DNA from: Candidatus Saccharimonadota bacterium
GTDB taxonomy: Bacteria; Patescibacteriota; Saccharimonadia; Saccharimonadales; UBA4665
Reading direction: 5' to 3'
Length of the DNA: 15,929 nt
Assembly: GCA_027314795.1 (NCBI GenBank)
Contig: DAHVAE010000006.1
Span: 1-15,929, forward strand
Under the pieces are notes generated by a model. The model did no database searches. It worked only from the letters and a program-made list of their open reading frames with translations, and was not told where the DNA came from. Numbering within the stretch: position 1 is the stretch's first letter; each line of letters begins with the position of its first letter. This document shows, piece by piece, positions 1 to 6,284 of the stretch. The position numbers and the translations under genes were made by a program.

Positions 1-431
1 GAAAAATCCAAGATTTTATTTGCTGTTCTGACGATGCTACCTATGCCAATGCTGGGGTCAAGGCCGACAACTACCAAACAGTGTTGGTGTACTTCTGTCC
101 GAAACCAATTAACAATTTGTTCGATAAATTCATCGCCGGCTTCACTGCTAAAGCTAATGTTAACGACTGGAGCAGACTTTCTAAGTTCTTCTAAACTTCC
201 TATTAACAAGGCCCGTTGGCTTTTAGTTGTAATGTCAATATTATTAGCTGACAGTAGATCACTTAATTTAGGTGAGGTTTTGACTACCACCTGACGATTT
301 GGGTCTTTAATTGCTGCCTGATTAAGATGTTCGTCTATTAGTGATAACTCGTGTTGAATATGACCAATGTCTATAAGTTGTGCAACGGTGTTAGGCAGCT
401 TAAAACTACTTGGTTGGAGTTTTTCAAGCAT
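1..431 (-). CDS. atpH: F-type ATP synthase delta-like subunit, 3' end cut by window edge
   Basis: Probable delta (OSCP-like) subunit, which joins the peripheral stalk to the alpha/beta head of F-type ATP synthase. I translated it by hand: an ATG at 431 opens a frame that stays open to position 1, giving the first 143 residues. Two things support the call. It directly follows a b-subunit gene and overlaps it by 8 bases, the usual b-delta order. Its last visible residues, around 125-143, read DPSIGIGSIVRTANKILDF, which resembles the conserved C-terminal delta motif (hydrophobic-GG-hydrophobic-R-x-x-x-K-x-x-D-x-S). The rest is weakly conserved, as is usual for delta. The family is about 180 residues, so roughly 35-40 residues should lie outside the window, probably followed by atpA. 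The main uncertainty is that overall similarity is low; the call leans on position plus one motif. Confidence 0.62.
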   Translation of the reverse strand, partial: MLEKLQPSSFKLPNTVAQLIDIGHIQHELSLIDEHLNQAAIKDPNRQVVVKTSPKLSDLLSANNIDITTKSQRALLIGSLEELRKSAPVVNISFSSEAGDEFIEQIVNWFRTEVHQHCLVVVGLDPSIGIGSIVRTANKILDF

Positions 432-1041
432 TCTTAATGTCCTCAATTAGAGCTTGTTTATTGGCTTCAAAATTGGTAATTATAAACTCAAGCTGGTCAT
501 TTAGATCAACTTCGTTGCCGATGGCAGCAATAATATAATGACCAATAATATCGGTAAGTTGCTTTTCAAAATTGGTAATTATGCGTTCTTTTTCTTTGGT
601 AATTTCAGTTTGGACCTGTTCACTTAGAATTTTACGTTGCTCTTCGAGAGCTAAGCTCGTCTTCTTTATAGATTCAATAGCTAAGTCTCTAGCATCATTA
701 ATTGACTGTTCGTACTTAGCAAGCTCTTCTCTGACTTTAGTAGTTAGCTCATTCTTCATGAAGTCGTTGAGTTGGGATGAGGTTAGCCTTAAGTCTTGCT
801 GAAGAAACTCTGCACTTTCGTTAATAATCTTTTCAAAGTGCAGTCTGCCTCGGTTTTTTAGTTCTTCTCTAAAGTCAGCGGTAAATATTCGATCAATATC
901 TCTGGTAGCTGCTTCATCAAAAGCCTCGATAGAACCCTTGCTTTTGCCGCCAGTTTTACTAATAGTGACTACAATCCAAATAAAAGCTACCCCTGACAGG
1001 AAAATAAAGGCTGCTATTAAGTAAAACCACCAGATTGTCAT
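424..1041 (-). CDS. atpF: F-type ATP synthase b subunit (peripheral stalk)
   Basis: Probable b subunit of the F0 sector, the membrane-anchored peripheral stalk that holds the F1 head against rotation. The 205-residue protein has one N-terminal transmembrane helix (about residues 5-27, WWFYLIAAFIFLSGVAFIW) and then a long charged helical region rich in E, K, Q and R with almost no proline, as in b subunits. It is longer than the E. coli protein (156 residues), with extra sequence in the helical arm. The start is an ATG. It ends in TGA, overlapping the delta-like gene by 8 bases, which points to translational coupling. Genes for subunits a and c, which normally come just before b, are absent; a toxin-antitoxin pair sits there instead. 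Any membrane-anchored coiled-coil protein would share these features, so the call depends on the delta-like neighbour. Confidence 0.68.
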   Translation of the reverse strand: MTIWWFYLIAAFIFLSGVAFIWIVVTISKTGGKSKGSIEAFDEAATRDIDRIFTADFREELKNRGRLHFEKIINESAEFLQQDLRLTSSQLNDFMKNELTTKVREELAKYEQSINDARDLAIESIKKTSLALEEQRKILSEQVQTEITKEKERIITNFEKQLTDIIGHYIIAAIGNEVDLNDQLEFIITNFEANKQALIEDIKNA

Positions 1042-1107
1042 ATTTGTTTACCCACCATTGGCAAAGCACTATAGCCACTTATTTTACCTACGCTATAGTT
1101 TAGAGAC

Positions 1108-1135
1108 AGTATACCTTAAAACGCTTACGGCAAAA
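1108..1135 (-). promoter_or_regulatory. Possible promoter for the atpF-atpH cluster
   Basis: On the minus strand TATACT (1113-1108) makes a good -10 box about 65 bases before the atpF start. The -35 region 16-17 bases upstream is a T-rich stretch (TTTTTGC) that matches the consensus poorly. The 112-base gap between the toxin gene and atpF is the longest in this block, which fits a new transcription start, but the evidence is one hexamer. Confidence 0.35.
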
Positions 1136-1153
1136 ACCTCTATTTAGGGTAAG

Positions 1154-1465
1154 TTACCTTAGTGACCCGCGAAGTAGTTGAACGTAGTCTGACCTAGCAT
1201 ATAAAATACGAACAATAGACACTTCCTGATCTATAACTTTGTAGATAATTAAGTAATTGTCAGCTATCAAGTAACGGTAAATGCTTAATTCGCTTATAGG
1301 CTTTAGCGAAACTCCAAGCTCAAGAAAATCATGCAGTTTCACTGTTAGTCTAAATATCTTATCGACAATGTTAGCTGCAGCTGAGGTGTTATGTAAGTCA
1401 CTCTTAATAAAATTGAATAGGCCAGCTAGGTCTTCTTCAGCTTGAGCTGAAATTATAACTTTCAT
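1154..1465 (-). CDS. ParE/RelE-family toxin of a type II toxin-antitoxin pair
   Basis: Small toxin of the ParE/RelE superfamily (103 residues; the family is about 85-105). RelE members cut mRNA on the ribosome and ParE members poison DNA gyrase; the sequence alone does not settle which this is. The family pattern is visible in order: an N-terminal strand and helix (A-x-x-DL-x-x-L-x-x-F-I), a second helix (AAANIVDKIFRLTVKL), a short turn with F-LELGVSLKPI, then the strand series YRYLIADNYLIIYKV and VSIVRILYARSDY. The YR...NY..IYKV and I-x-RILYAR elements are typical of the fold. The ATG overlaps the antitoxin stop as ATGA, the usual coupling in these modules. No frameshift or loss is visible, so it is probably intact. 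The ParE side of the superfamily looks slightly more likely, because of the long second helix and the R-x-Y end. Confidence 0.85.
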   Translation of the reverse strand: MKVIISAQAEEDLAGLFNFIKSDLHNTSAAANIVDKIFRLTVKLHDFLELGVSLKPISELSIYRYLIADNYLIIYKVIDQEVSIVRILYARSDYVQLLRGSLR

Positions 1466-1713
1466 AAGCTTATGTTATATTTCTTTGCGACTTTATTTAA
1501 AGCAACACCTCCATTTTTTGTTATAGACTCTTCGCCTTTTTGTATTTCTTTCATAAGACTCTCGATAGTCGTCTCTCGGTCATAATCATCTATTTTAGAT
1601 ATTACGTACGCTCCTCTGCCATTACGAGTGAGATAAACTGGTTTGTCTACGTCTACTTTATTAAGTAGTTCAGTGTAATTCCGTAAATCTGATATCGGCA
1701 AAATCCTAGGCAT
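1462..1713 (-). CDS. Phd/YefM-like antitoxin
   Basis: Antitoxin partner of the downstream ParE/RelE toxin. From the ATG at 1713 it is 83 residues, the normal size for Phd/YefM proteins. The N-terminus reads MPRILPISDLRNYTELLNKV, matching the family pattern of a strand, S-x-x-R/L-x-N and a helix that binds DNA as a dimer. PVYLTRNGRGAYVISKIDDY follows, matching the P-V-x-L-T-R-N-G-x-x-x-x-V-x-x-x-x-x-Y core. The C-terminal tail (about residues 60-83, basic and low in predicted fold) would wrap around the toxin. The frame is open further upstream, to an ATG at 1779 and beyond, but I reject that start: the extra residues look like the tail of a decayed nucleotidyltransferase, and the antitoxin core begins exactly at 1713. 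A weak AGGTG lies 11 bases before this start. Autoregulation by the antitoxin and the toxin complex is usual in the family. Confidence 0.83.
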   Translation of the reverse strand: MPRILPISDLRNYTELLNKVDVDKPVYLTRNGRGAYVISKIDDYDRETTIESLMKEIQKGEESITKNGGVALNKVAKKYNISL

Positions 1714-2048
1714 TATATGTTGCACACCTACGTTTATTGTAGCAATATAAACATGCGAATTCAACAGCATGCCTAACAATGCTGGCCTAATAAATGCTTC
1801 AAAATGTTTATTAAGTTTAGTTGTAATATCGGCATTAATAGAACCCCTTCCTTAACTCCTAAACTAGATCATCAAGACCAAGATTAGTTCGACCATCTTC
1901 TGCTTCAACTAAAATATCCCAGTCGCTATTGGTTCTAGCTTCACCTACGAGTATAACTGCCAGAAATTGGGCCTTATGTACCCCATCCTTGTGTAGTAAC
2001 TCGCATAGTTTGACGGTCGGTACTGGACTTAAGCTCTTCTGTAGTCAT
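1714..2048 (-). pseudogene. Decayed MNT-type nucleotidyltransferase remnant
   Basis: Remains of a minimal nucleotidyltransferase (the family of MntA antitoxins in HEPN-MNT modules), broken into at least three frames. An ATG at 2048 gives MTTEELKSS; a shift near 2025 leads into a frame read down to a TAG at 1866-1864, giving PTVKLCELLHKDGVHKAQ, then LVGEARTNSDWDILVE and AEDGRTNLGLDDLV. This follows the family line ELL-x-K-x-GV-x-x-A-x-LFGSxARGEA-x-x-x-SDIDLLVE-x-x-x-GRT-x-x-x-L. After the stop, and about one more shift near 1838, the frame gives INADITTKLNKHFEAFIRPA and then LLGMLLNSHVYI, resembling the C-terminal part (V-D-L-V-T ... I-R ... V-x-I). The key GSxARG motif has become AVILVGEA, while the D-x-D of SDWDIL persists. 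With a stop, two shifts and a lost motif I call it dead. The last frame runs into the antitoxin frame. Confidence 0.68.
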
Positions 2049-2082
2049 AGCTCTATTATCTTAAAATAACCAGAAATAGATA

Positions 2083-3240
2083 TTACACTGGTGACATTGA
2101 TACTAGTCTTTTAAGATTAACAAGCACGAAGTCTAAGTCTTTTTGGGTAGTATCTCTACCAAGCGTAAAACGAACAGAAGACTGAGCGTCTTGATCAGAT
2201 AGCCCGATAGCTTTTAGGACTGTTGATGGTTCTACATTGGCAGCACTACAAGCTGAACCAGCGGCAGCCATAATGCCAGCCTCATCTAGCTTAATTAACA
2301 GCCATTCGTTATCTACGCCCTTGAAAGTCACGTGGACATTATTGACCACTCTTTTAGTTAGAGAACCGTTAATGGTCGCGTTTTTAAAATTCTTAGTTAT
2401 GCTGTCTATAAAGTATGCCTGAAGCTTCGCGAGTTTATCGGCACTTGTTTTTCTAGCAGCTTGAACTAGCTCTAAGGCGCTAGCCAGCCCGATAATCGCC
2501 GGTACGTTCTCGGTACCGTTTCTTAACCCTCGCTCCTGCCCGCCACCGTCAATTAGTGGTTGAAGCTTAACGTCACTTTTAATAAACAACGAGCCACTTT
2601 GCTTAGGTCCATAAATCTTACCACCGTTAATTGTCATTAAATCAACACCTAATCTTGAAGTGTGTAAATCCAGATAATTTGCTGCCTGACAAGCATCACT
2701 GTGAAGATATATTGGTAAACCTACGCCTCTTTCGAGACGGCTATTTCTGACTGCTTTTATAACTTTAGCTACGTCACTAATTGGCTCAATGACACCAATT
2801 TCGTTATTAACGTACATAACACTAACTAACACTGTCTGATCGTCAATTAAGTCTCTTAGGGCTTTGAGGTTAATTATACCTGTATTATCTACTGGGCAGA
2901 TCTCCTTTTTATATCTTTTGGCTGGCTCAATAATTGATGGATGTTCAATGGCGCTAATAACCAGCTTAGCATTAGGATGCTCGGCCATTACACCGTGAAT
3001 AGCCAGGTTGTTAGCTTCAGTGCCACCAGCTGTAAAGATGATTTCACTGGCTTTAGCGCCTAGGATAGCAGCAACTTTAGACCTGGAAAGTTCAACAACT
3101 TTCTTAACCTCTTTCGAGGCATCATAGGAAGCCGAGGGGTTATAGAATTTATCACTAAAATAAGGGTGCATAACTTTAAGTACGACTCTGTCAACTGGCG
3201 TAGCGGCTGCATAGTCTAAGTAGACTGATCTACGGTTCAT
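2083..3240 (-). CDS. iscS: Cysteine desulfurase, NifS/IscS family
   Basis: PLP-dependent enzyme that takes sulfur from L-cysteine, leaving alanine, and passes it as persulfide to Fe-S cluster assembly or tRNA thiolation. The 385 residues match the family length. Visible marks in order: LDYAAATP near 8-15; GGTEANNLA 72-80; the PLP-stacking histidine H100 in AIEHPSI; D182 and Q185 in SDACQAA; the PLP lysine K208 in NGGKIYGPKQSG; GGGQERGLRNGTEN 232-245; and the catalytic cysteine C331 in AAGSACSAA. The residue before the lysine is Gly rather than the usual His (S-x-H-K in IscS). The catalytic loop is short and of the AGSACSA type, like class I enzymes. Neither a scaffold (iscU/nifU) nor a thiouridylase gene is adjacent, so its partner cannot be inferred here. 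It lies 33 bases after a small unknown gene and may be the last gene of the trehalase-metG-tatD unit. Confidence 0.93.
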   Translation of the reverse strand: MNRRSVYLDYAAATPVDRVVLKVMHPYFSDKFYNPSASYDASKEVKKVVELSRSKVAAILGAKASEIIFTAGGTEANNLAIHGVMAEHPNAKLVISAIEHPSIIEPAKRYKKEICPVDNTGIINLKALRDLIDDQTVLVSVMYVNNEIGVIEPISDVAKVIKAVRNSRLERGVGLPIYLHSDACQAANYLDLHTSRLGVDLMTINGGKIYGPKQSGSLFIKSDVKLQPLIDGGGQERGLRNGTENVPAIIGLASALELVQAARKTSADKLAKLQAYFIDSITKNFKNATINGSLTKRVVNNVHVTFKGVDNEWLLIKLDEAGIMAAAGSACSAANVEPSTVLKAIGLSDQDAQSSVRFTLGRDTTQKDLDFVLVNLKRLVSMSPV

Positions 3241-3273
3241 ATTTTTAGTATATATCTAAGACTAAAGATAACT

Positions 3274-3642
3274 TTAAGCACTAAGTAGCTTTGCGTATTG
3301 ATCTTGAGCTAGGCTAACATACTTTTTAATAGCTAAATAAAGGTGCTTGGTTTCTTCTTCTTGAACTTTTTGATAAGACTGACCATTACGAGACTTAATA
3401 GCACCATCAGGTCTTAGAACGTAACGTGTTGATACAACCTGATGCTTACCGCTATCGTCTAGCCAATCTTCGTGCCAGATCCATGTGAACTCGTCTAGAC
3501 AAAAGAAGTCTCGGTGATGGTTTTTTGGTACTGGTCCAAATATATTACGGCCAAACTGAGATTCAAAGTGTATAAGTTGCCTTTCGGCGGCAGCTTCACG
3601 CTGAGCATCATTTCGAGGCAATATCTTAGGTAGTATAGACAC
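3274..3642 (-). CDS. Conserved-looking small protein of unknown function
   Basis: I do not recognise this 122-residue protein. The start is GTG at 3642, chosen because a strong AGGAGGG lies 8 bases upstream. The protein has a basic, helical N-terminus (about 8-27), then an aromatic-rich middle: NHHRDFFCLDEFTWIWHEDW near 41-60, followed by strand-like segments VVSTRYVLRPDGAIK and SYQKVQEEE. A helical C-terminus closes it (LYLAIKKYVSLAQDQYAKLL). There is no signal peptide and no membrane helix, so it is probably cytoplasmic. The density of W, F, H and D suggests a compact folded domain under selection rather than a spurious frame. It is separated from the upstream unknown gene by a single base, and its ribosome site lies inside that gene's last codons, so the two are almost certainly made together. 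Confidence 0.8.
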   Translation of the reverse strand: MSILPKILPRNDAQREAAAERQLIHFESQFGRNIFGPVPKNHHRDFFCLDEFTWIWHEDWLDDSGKHQVVSTRYVLRPDGAIKSRNGQSYQKVQEEETKHLYLAIKKYVSLAQDQYAKLLSA

Positions 3643-3643
3643 C

Positions 3644-3985
3644 TTAGTTACCCTCCTGATTTAGATCAACAGGTATATTATCGCTAGCTTGTTCCAATTC
3701 GTTATGGATATCCTCAATTGATTGACGAAGCTGATTGAGTTGGTTGGTAGCTGCAGTTGGTGTGTAAGCCTTAGGTGATTCATGTAGAGGACGTGTGGGA
3801 TCTACATAGTAGTTAGGGGCTTCTAGTTTAGTTGAAACAGTTGATGCAACACCTACGATTGGACCAAGCCACTGCTCATCATTATAAAGTGCCCGGTTAA
3901 GCATATTTGACCTTTTTTCAATTTGGCTCGATTTTATACGTTCCAAATTAGTAGCTAGAACTTCTAAAGAGTTGGATAGATTCAA
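3644..3985 (-). CDS. Small helical protein of unknown function, coupled to the next gene
   Basis: I do not recognise this 113-residue protein. The start is a TTG at 3985, preceded by a purine-rich GGGAAGGGAAC at good spacing; no ATG exists before residue 28. Residues 1-40 and 78-103 look helical and amphipathic (LEVLATNLERIKSSQIEKRS; LNQLRQSIEDIHNELEQA), so a coiled coil or helical hairpin is possible. Between them is a proline- and tyrosine-containing linker (NYYVDPTRPLHESPKAYTPT). No membrane segment, signal peptide or catalytic motif is visible. It follows tatD by 20 bases and is followed after one base by another unknown gene, so the pair may form a complex. This is inference from gene order only. 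Confidence 0.74.
   Translation of the reverse strand: MNLSNSLEVLATNLERIKSSQIEKRSNMLNRALYNDEQWLGPIVGVASTVSTKLEAPNYYVDPTRPLHESPKAYTPTAATNQLNQLRQSIEDIHNELEQASDNIPVDLNQEGN
3651..3657 (-). promoter_or_regulatory. Strong Shine-Dalgarno that sets the GTG start at 3642
   Basis: AGGAGGG on the minus strand lies in the last codons of the upstream gene, 8 bases before the GTG at 3642. It is a full anti-16S match, so it decides this non-ATG start and implies translational coupling of the two small genes. Confidence 0.75.
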
Positions 3986-4005
3986 TTTGTTCCCTTCCCT
4001 TAAAT

Positions 4006-4821
4006 CTAAAGGTTAAATAATCGTCTGGCGTTTTTGGTTGTATGGTCAGCTACGGTCTTAAGTGATTCGTCCCGTAATTCAGCCAGGTACTCCGCCACAA
4101 GCCTAACGTTTTTAGGCTGATTTATCTTACCACGAAGAGGTACTGGCGTCAAGAAAGGAGAATCTGTTTCTAGCAACAAATTAGCCAGTGGGATTTGCTT
4201 ATAGACTGCTGTCTGAGCAGGATCTTTAGTAAAAGTGGCTATGCCATTAACACCAATAAACAATCCGCGTTTGAGCGCTTGGTTTAAATTATGTTGATTA
4301 TCCGTAAAACTGTGGAGCACTCCTTTTATGTTTTTATAGCTGTCGAAGATAGGCCAGAAATCATTAAAAGCTTCCCGGACATGAAAAATTAATGGTAGGT
4401 TGTTTTTTAGAGCTAGCTCAATTTGAAACTTTAAAACCTCTTTTTGGGCTGCTTTGGAAGAGTGGGTATAGTAATAGTCCAGCCCGCATTCACCAATAGC
4501 TACGACTTTATGGTTATTAGCTAATGCACTAAATGCTTGCTTTTTTTCTTCACTTTCAAGATAGTCTTTAGCTTCATGTGGGTGGATACCAATACTAGCC
4601 CAAACGTTAAGATGGTCGCTAGCAACCTCAATAGCTAGTCGACTGTCATCTAAGGTGACGCCAACTGCAATGAGTCTTGTAACTCCCGACTTGCTTGCTG
4701 CCTGCGTTAAACCCTCAATTGAGGCAGCCTCTAGTTTTGACCAAAGTTTAAAAGTTGTCTGCTCGCCTTTTTGTGAACCTATTGAATGTATATGGCAGTG
4801 AGTATCAGTAAGCTCAATCAT
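4006..4821 (-). CDS. tatD: TatD-family metal-dependent deoxyribonuclease
   Basis: TatD-family hydrolase, a TIM-barrel enzyme with a divalent-metal site, in other bacteria a 3'-5' exonuclease or DNase used in repair and DNA clean-up. At 271 residues it has normal length. Metal and active-site residues are present in order: H8 and H10 in TDTHCHIH; GIHPHEAK near 78-85; E111 in AIGECGLDYYY; H147 in LIFHVRE; H170 in GVLHSFT; and D220 in LLLETDSPFLTP. The ATG lies inside the end of metG (8-base overlap), so the two are translationally coupled. The metG-tatD order is the one found in many Firmicutes and Actinobacteria, where rpfB/yabE and rsmA come next. Here two unknown genes and a cysteine desulfurase follow instead. 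Confidence 0.95.
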   Translation of the reverse strand: MIELTDTHCHIHSIGSQKGEQTTFKLWSKLEAASIEGLTQAASKSGVTRLIAVGVTLDDSRLAIEVASDHLNVWASIGIHPHEAKDYLESEEKKQAFSALANNHKVVAIGECGLDYYYTHSSKAAQKEVLKFQIELALKNNLPLIFHVREAFNDFWPIFDSYKNIKGVLHSFTDNQHNLNQALKRGLFIGVNGIATFTKDPAQTAVYKQIPLANLLLETDSPFLTPVPLRGKINQPKNVRLVAEYLAELRDESLKTVADHTTKNARRLFNL

Positions 4822-6253
4822 TATCTTTTCTAGGGAAGAGAGTTTCTCCCATTTCGTGGGATTTACCGTCTTTAAAGGCAGTCTTTATCTTAACGGCTGT
4901 TTGGGGCATAAAGGGGTCTAAAAGCTCGGCTATCTGCATTAGGCTCCCAACCATGTAAGCTAAAACCTCTCTGAGATGCTCTTTGTCATCAGCTTTTGCC
5001 AGTTGCCAGGGTTTCTCTTCTTCAATGTATTGATTAAGCCCTTTAACTTGCTCAAATACATCATCAAGGGCTTTATCGAAATGGCATTCGTTAATTGCTC
5101 GTTCATACGGTTCAATGTCGTGCTCGGGTGGTGGTATTTCACCAATATCTCCGCTAGCAAACCTATCTACCATAGCTAGCGTCCTCGACACCGCGTTACC
5201 TAATTCATTAGCTAGCTCATTGTTATAGCTTAGGTCAAAGGCCGTAAGGCTAAAATCGCCATCGCTATAGCTGGGTATGTGTCTGAGCAGATAATAACGC
5301 AGCGGATCAGGGCCATAGTTAGCGACAATATCCTCTGGCGCAATTGAATTACCAAGGCTTTTGGACATCTTCTGCCCCTCAATGTTAATAAAACCGTGGA
5401 CGTATAAGACTCTTGGCAGCTCTAAACCTAAACTTAGTAACATAGCCGGCCAGATGGCGGCATGAAAGCGAATTATGTCCTTGCCAATTACCTGAACGTT
5501 GGCTGGCCAATAGCCCTTAAAATCTTTATGGTTTGGATAGCCGAGTACAGTTATGTAGTTCATGAGTGCTTCAAACCAGACATACATAACTTGGTTTTTA
5601 TCTTCAGGGACTGCTATGCCCCAAGACAACTTTTCTTTGGGTCTAGATATCGATATGTCTTCTAGCCCTGACTCAATCAGGCTCAATATTTCATTACGCC
5701 TGGTTTTAGGAATAATTTTAAGTCTGTCGCTTTTGATGGCTTCTGCAATTCTTAGGCCATACTTAGATAAATCAAAAAAGTAGTTCTCTTCTTCAACCTT
5801 TTCATAAGGCCTATTATGGTTTGGACATATACCTTTATTGGCTTTAACTTCAGCTTCAGGGAAGAATGCCTCATCGCCTGTACAGTACCAACCAACATAT
5901 TTAGACTTATATATATCCTCCTTAAGATTTTCCCAGATAAGCTGCGCAGTCTTTTCGTGAGCTTTAGCTGTGGTTCTAATAAATCTATTGTTGCTGATAT
6001 TAAGCAAGGCGGTTAAGTTTTCAAAGGTCTTAGACATTAGATCGGCAAAAGCTTTAGGTGTCTTTTTAGTTTCATTGGCTTTTTCAGCTACTTTACTGCC
6101 ATGTTCATCAGTTCCGGTTGAAAAGATAACTTCATCGCCACGATTTCGGGCATGACGAGCTAAAACGTCCGCCTGTATAAACTCCATAGCATGGCCGAGG
6201 TGAGGTTCACCGTTTATATAGGGGATAGATGTTGTAACGTAGTATTTACTCAT
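4814..6253 (-). CDS. metG: Methionyl-tRNA synthetase
   Basis: Charges tRNA-Met and initiator tRNA with methionine (class Ia synthetase, cytoplasmic). Motifs seen: PYINGEPHLGH with the HIGH-type HLGH at 18-21; TGTDEHG near 46-52; the connective-peptide zinc region; VMYVWFEAL near 222-230, which shapes the methionine pocket; GKDIIRFHAAIWPAML; and KMSKS at 295-299. Only two cysteines remain in the zinc region (C124 in YCTGDEAFF and C143 in GICPNHNRP), so this is a reduced form that probably binds no zinc or binds it differently. At 479 residues it ends after the anticodon-binding helical domain and lacks the C-terminal tRNA-binding extension found in some MetRS. It starts 31 bases after the trehalase stop and overlaps tatD by 8 bases. 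Confidence 0.97.
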   Translation of the reverse strand: MSKYYVTTSIPYINGEPHLGHAMEFIQADVLARHARNRGDEVIFSTGTDEHGSKVAEKANETKKTPKAFADLMSKTFENLTALLNISNNRFIRTTAKAHEKTAQLIWENLKEDIYKSKYVGWYCTGDEAFFPEAEVKANKGICPNHNRPYEKVEEENYFFDLSKYGLRIAEAIKSDRLKIIPKTRRNEILSLIESGLEDISISRPKEKLSWGIAVPEDKNQVMYVWFEALMNYITVLGYPNHKDFKGYWPANVQVIGKDIIRFHAAIWPAMLLSLGLELPRVLYVHGFINIEGQKMSKSLGNSIAPEDIVANYGPDPLRYYLLRHIPSYSDGDFSLTAFDLSYNNELANELGNAVSRTLAMVDRFASGDIGEIPPPEHDIEPYERAINECHFDKALDDVFEQVKGLNQYIEEEKPWQLAKADDKEHLREVLAYMVGSLMQIAELLDPFMPQTAVKIKTAFKDGKSHEMGETLFPRKDND

Positions 6254-6284
6254 TATCTAGAGCAATTATATATTAACTGGTGCT

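Noticed and set aside
1154..1169. GGTAA/TTACC hairpin at the toxin stop as a terminator
   Set aside because: The stem is only five pairs and A+T rich, and no T-run follows directly; it is more likely chance.
424..1713. UGA read as glycine, as in some CPR phyla
   Set aside because: The b-subunit and antitoxin genes both end in TGA exactly where the next gene begins (8-base overlap and ATGA), and no internal TGA interrupts a conserved domain.
1714..1779. Longer antitoxin start at the ATG at 1779
   Set aside because: The extra 22 residues do not belong to the Phd/YefM fold and look like the tail of the decayed nucleotidyltransferase; the family core begins exactly at the ATG at 1713.
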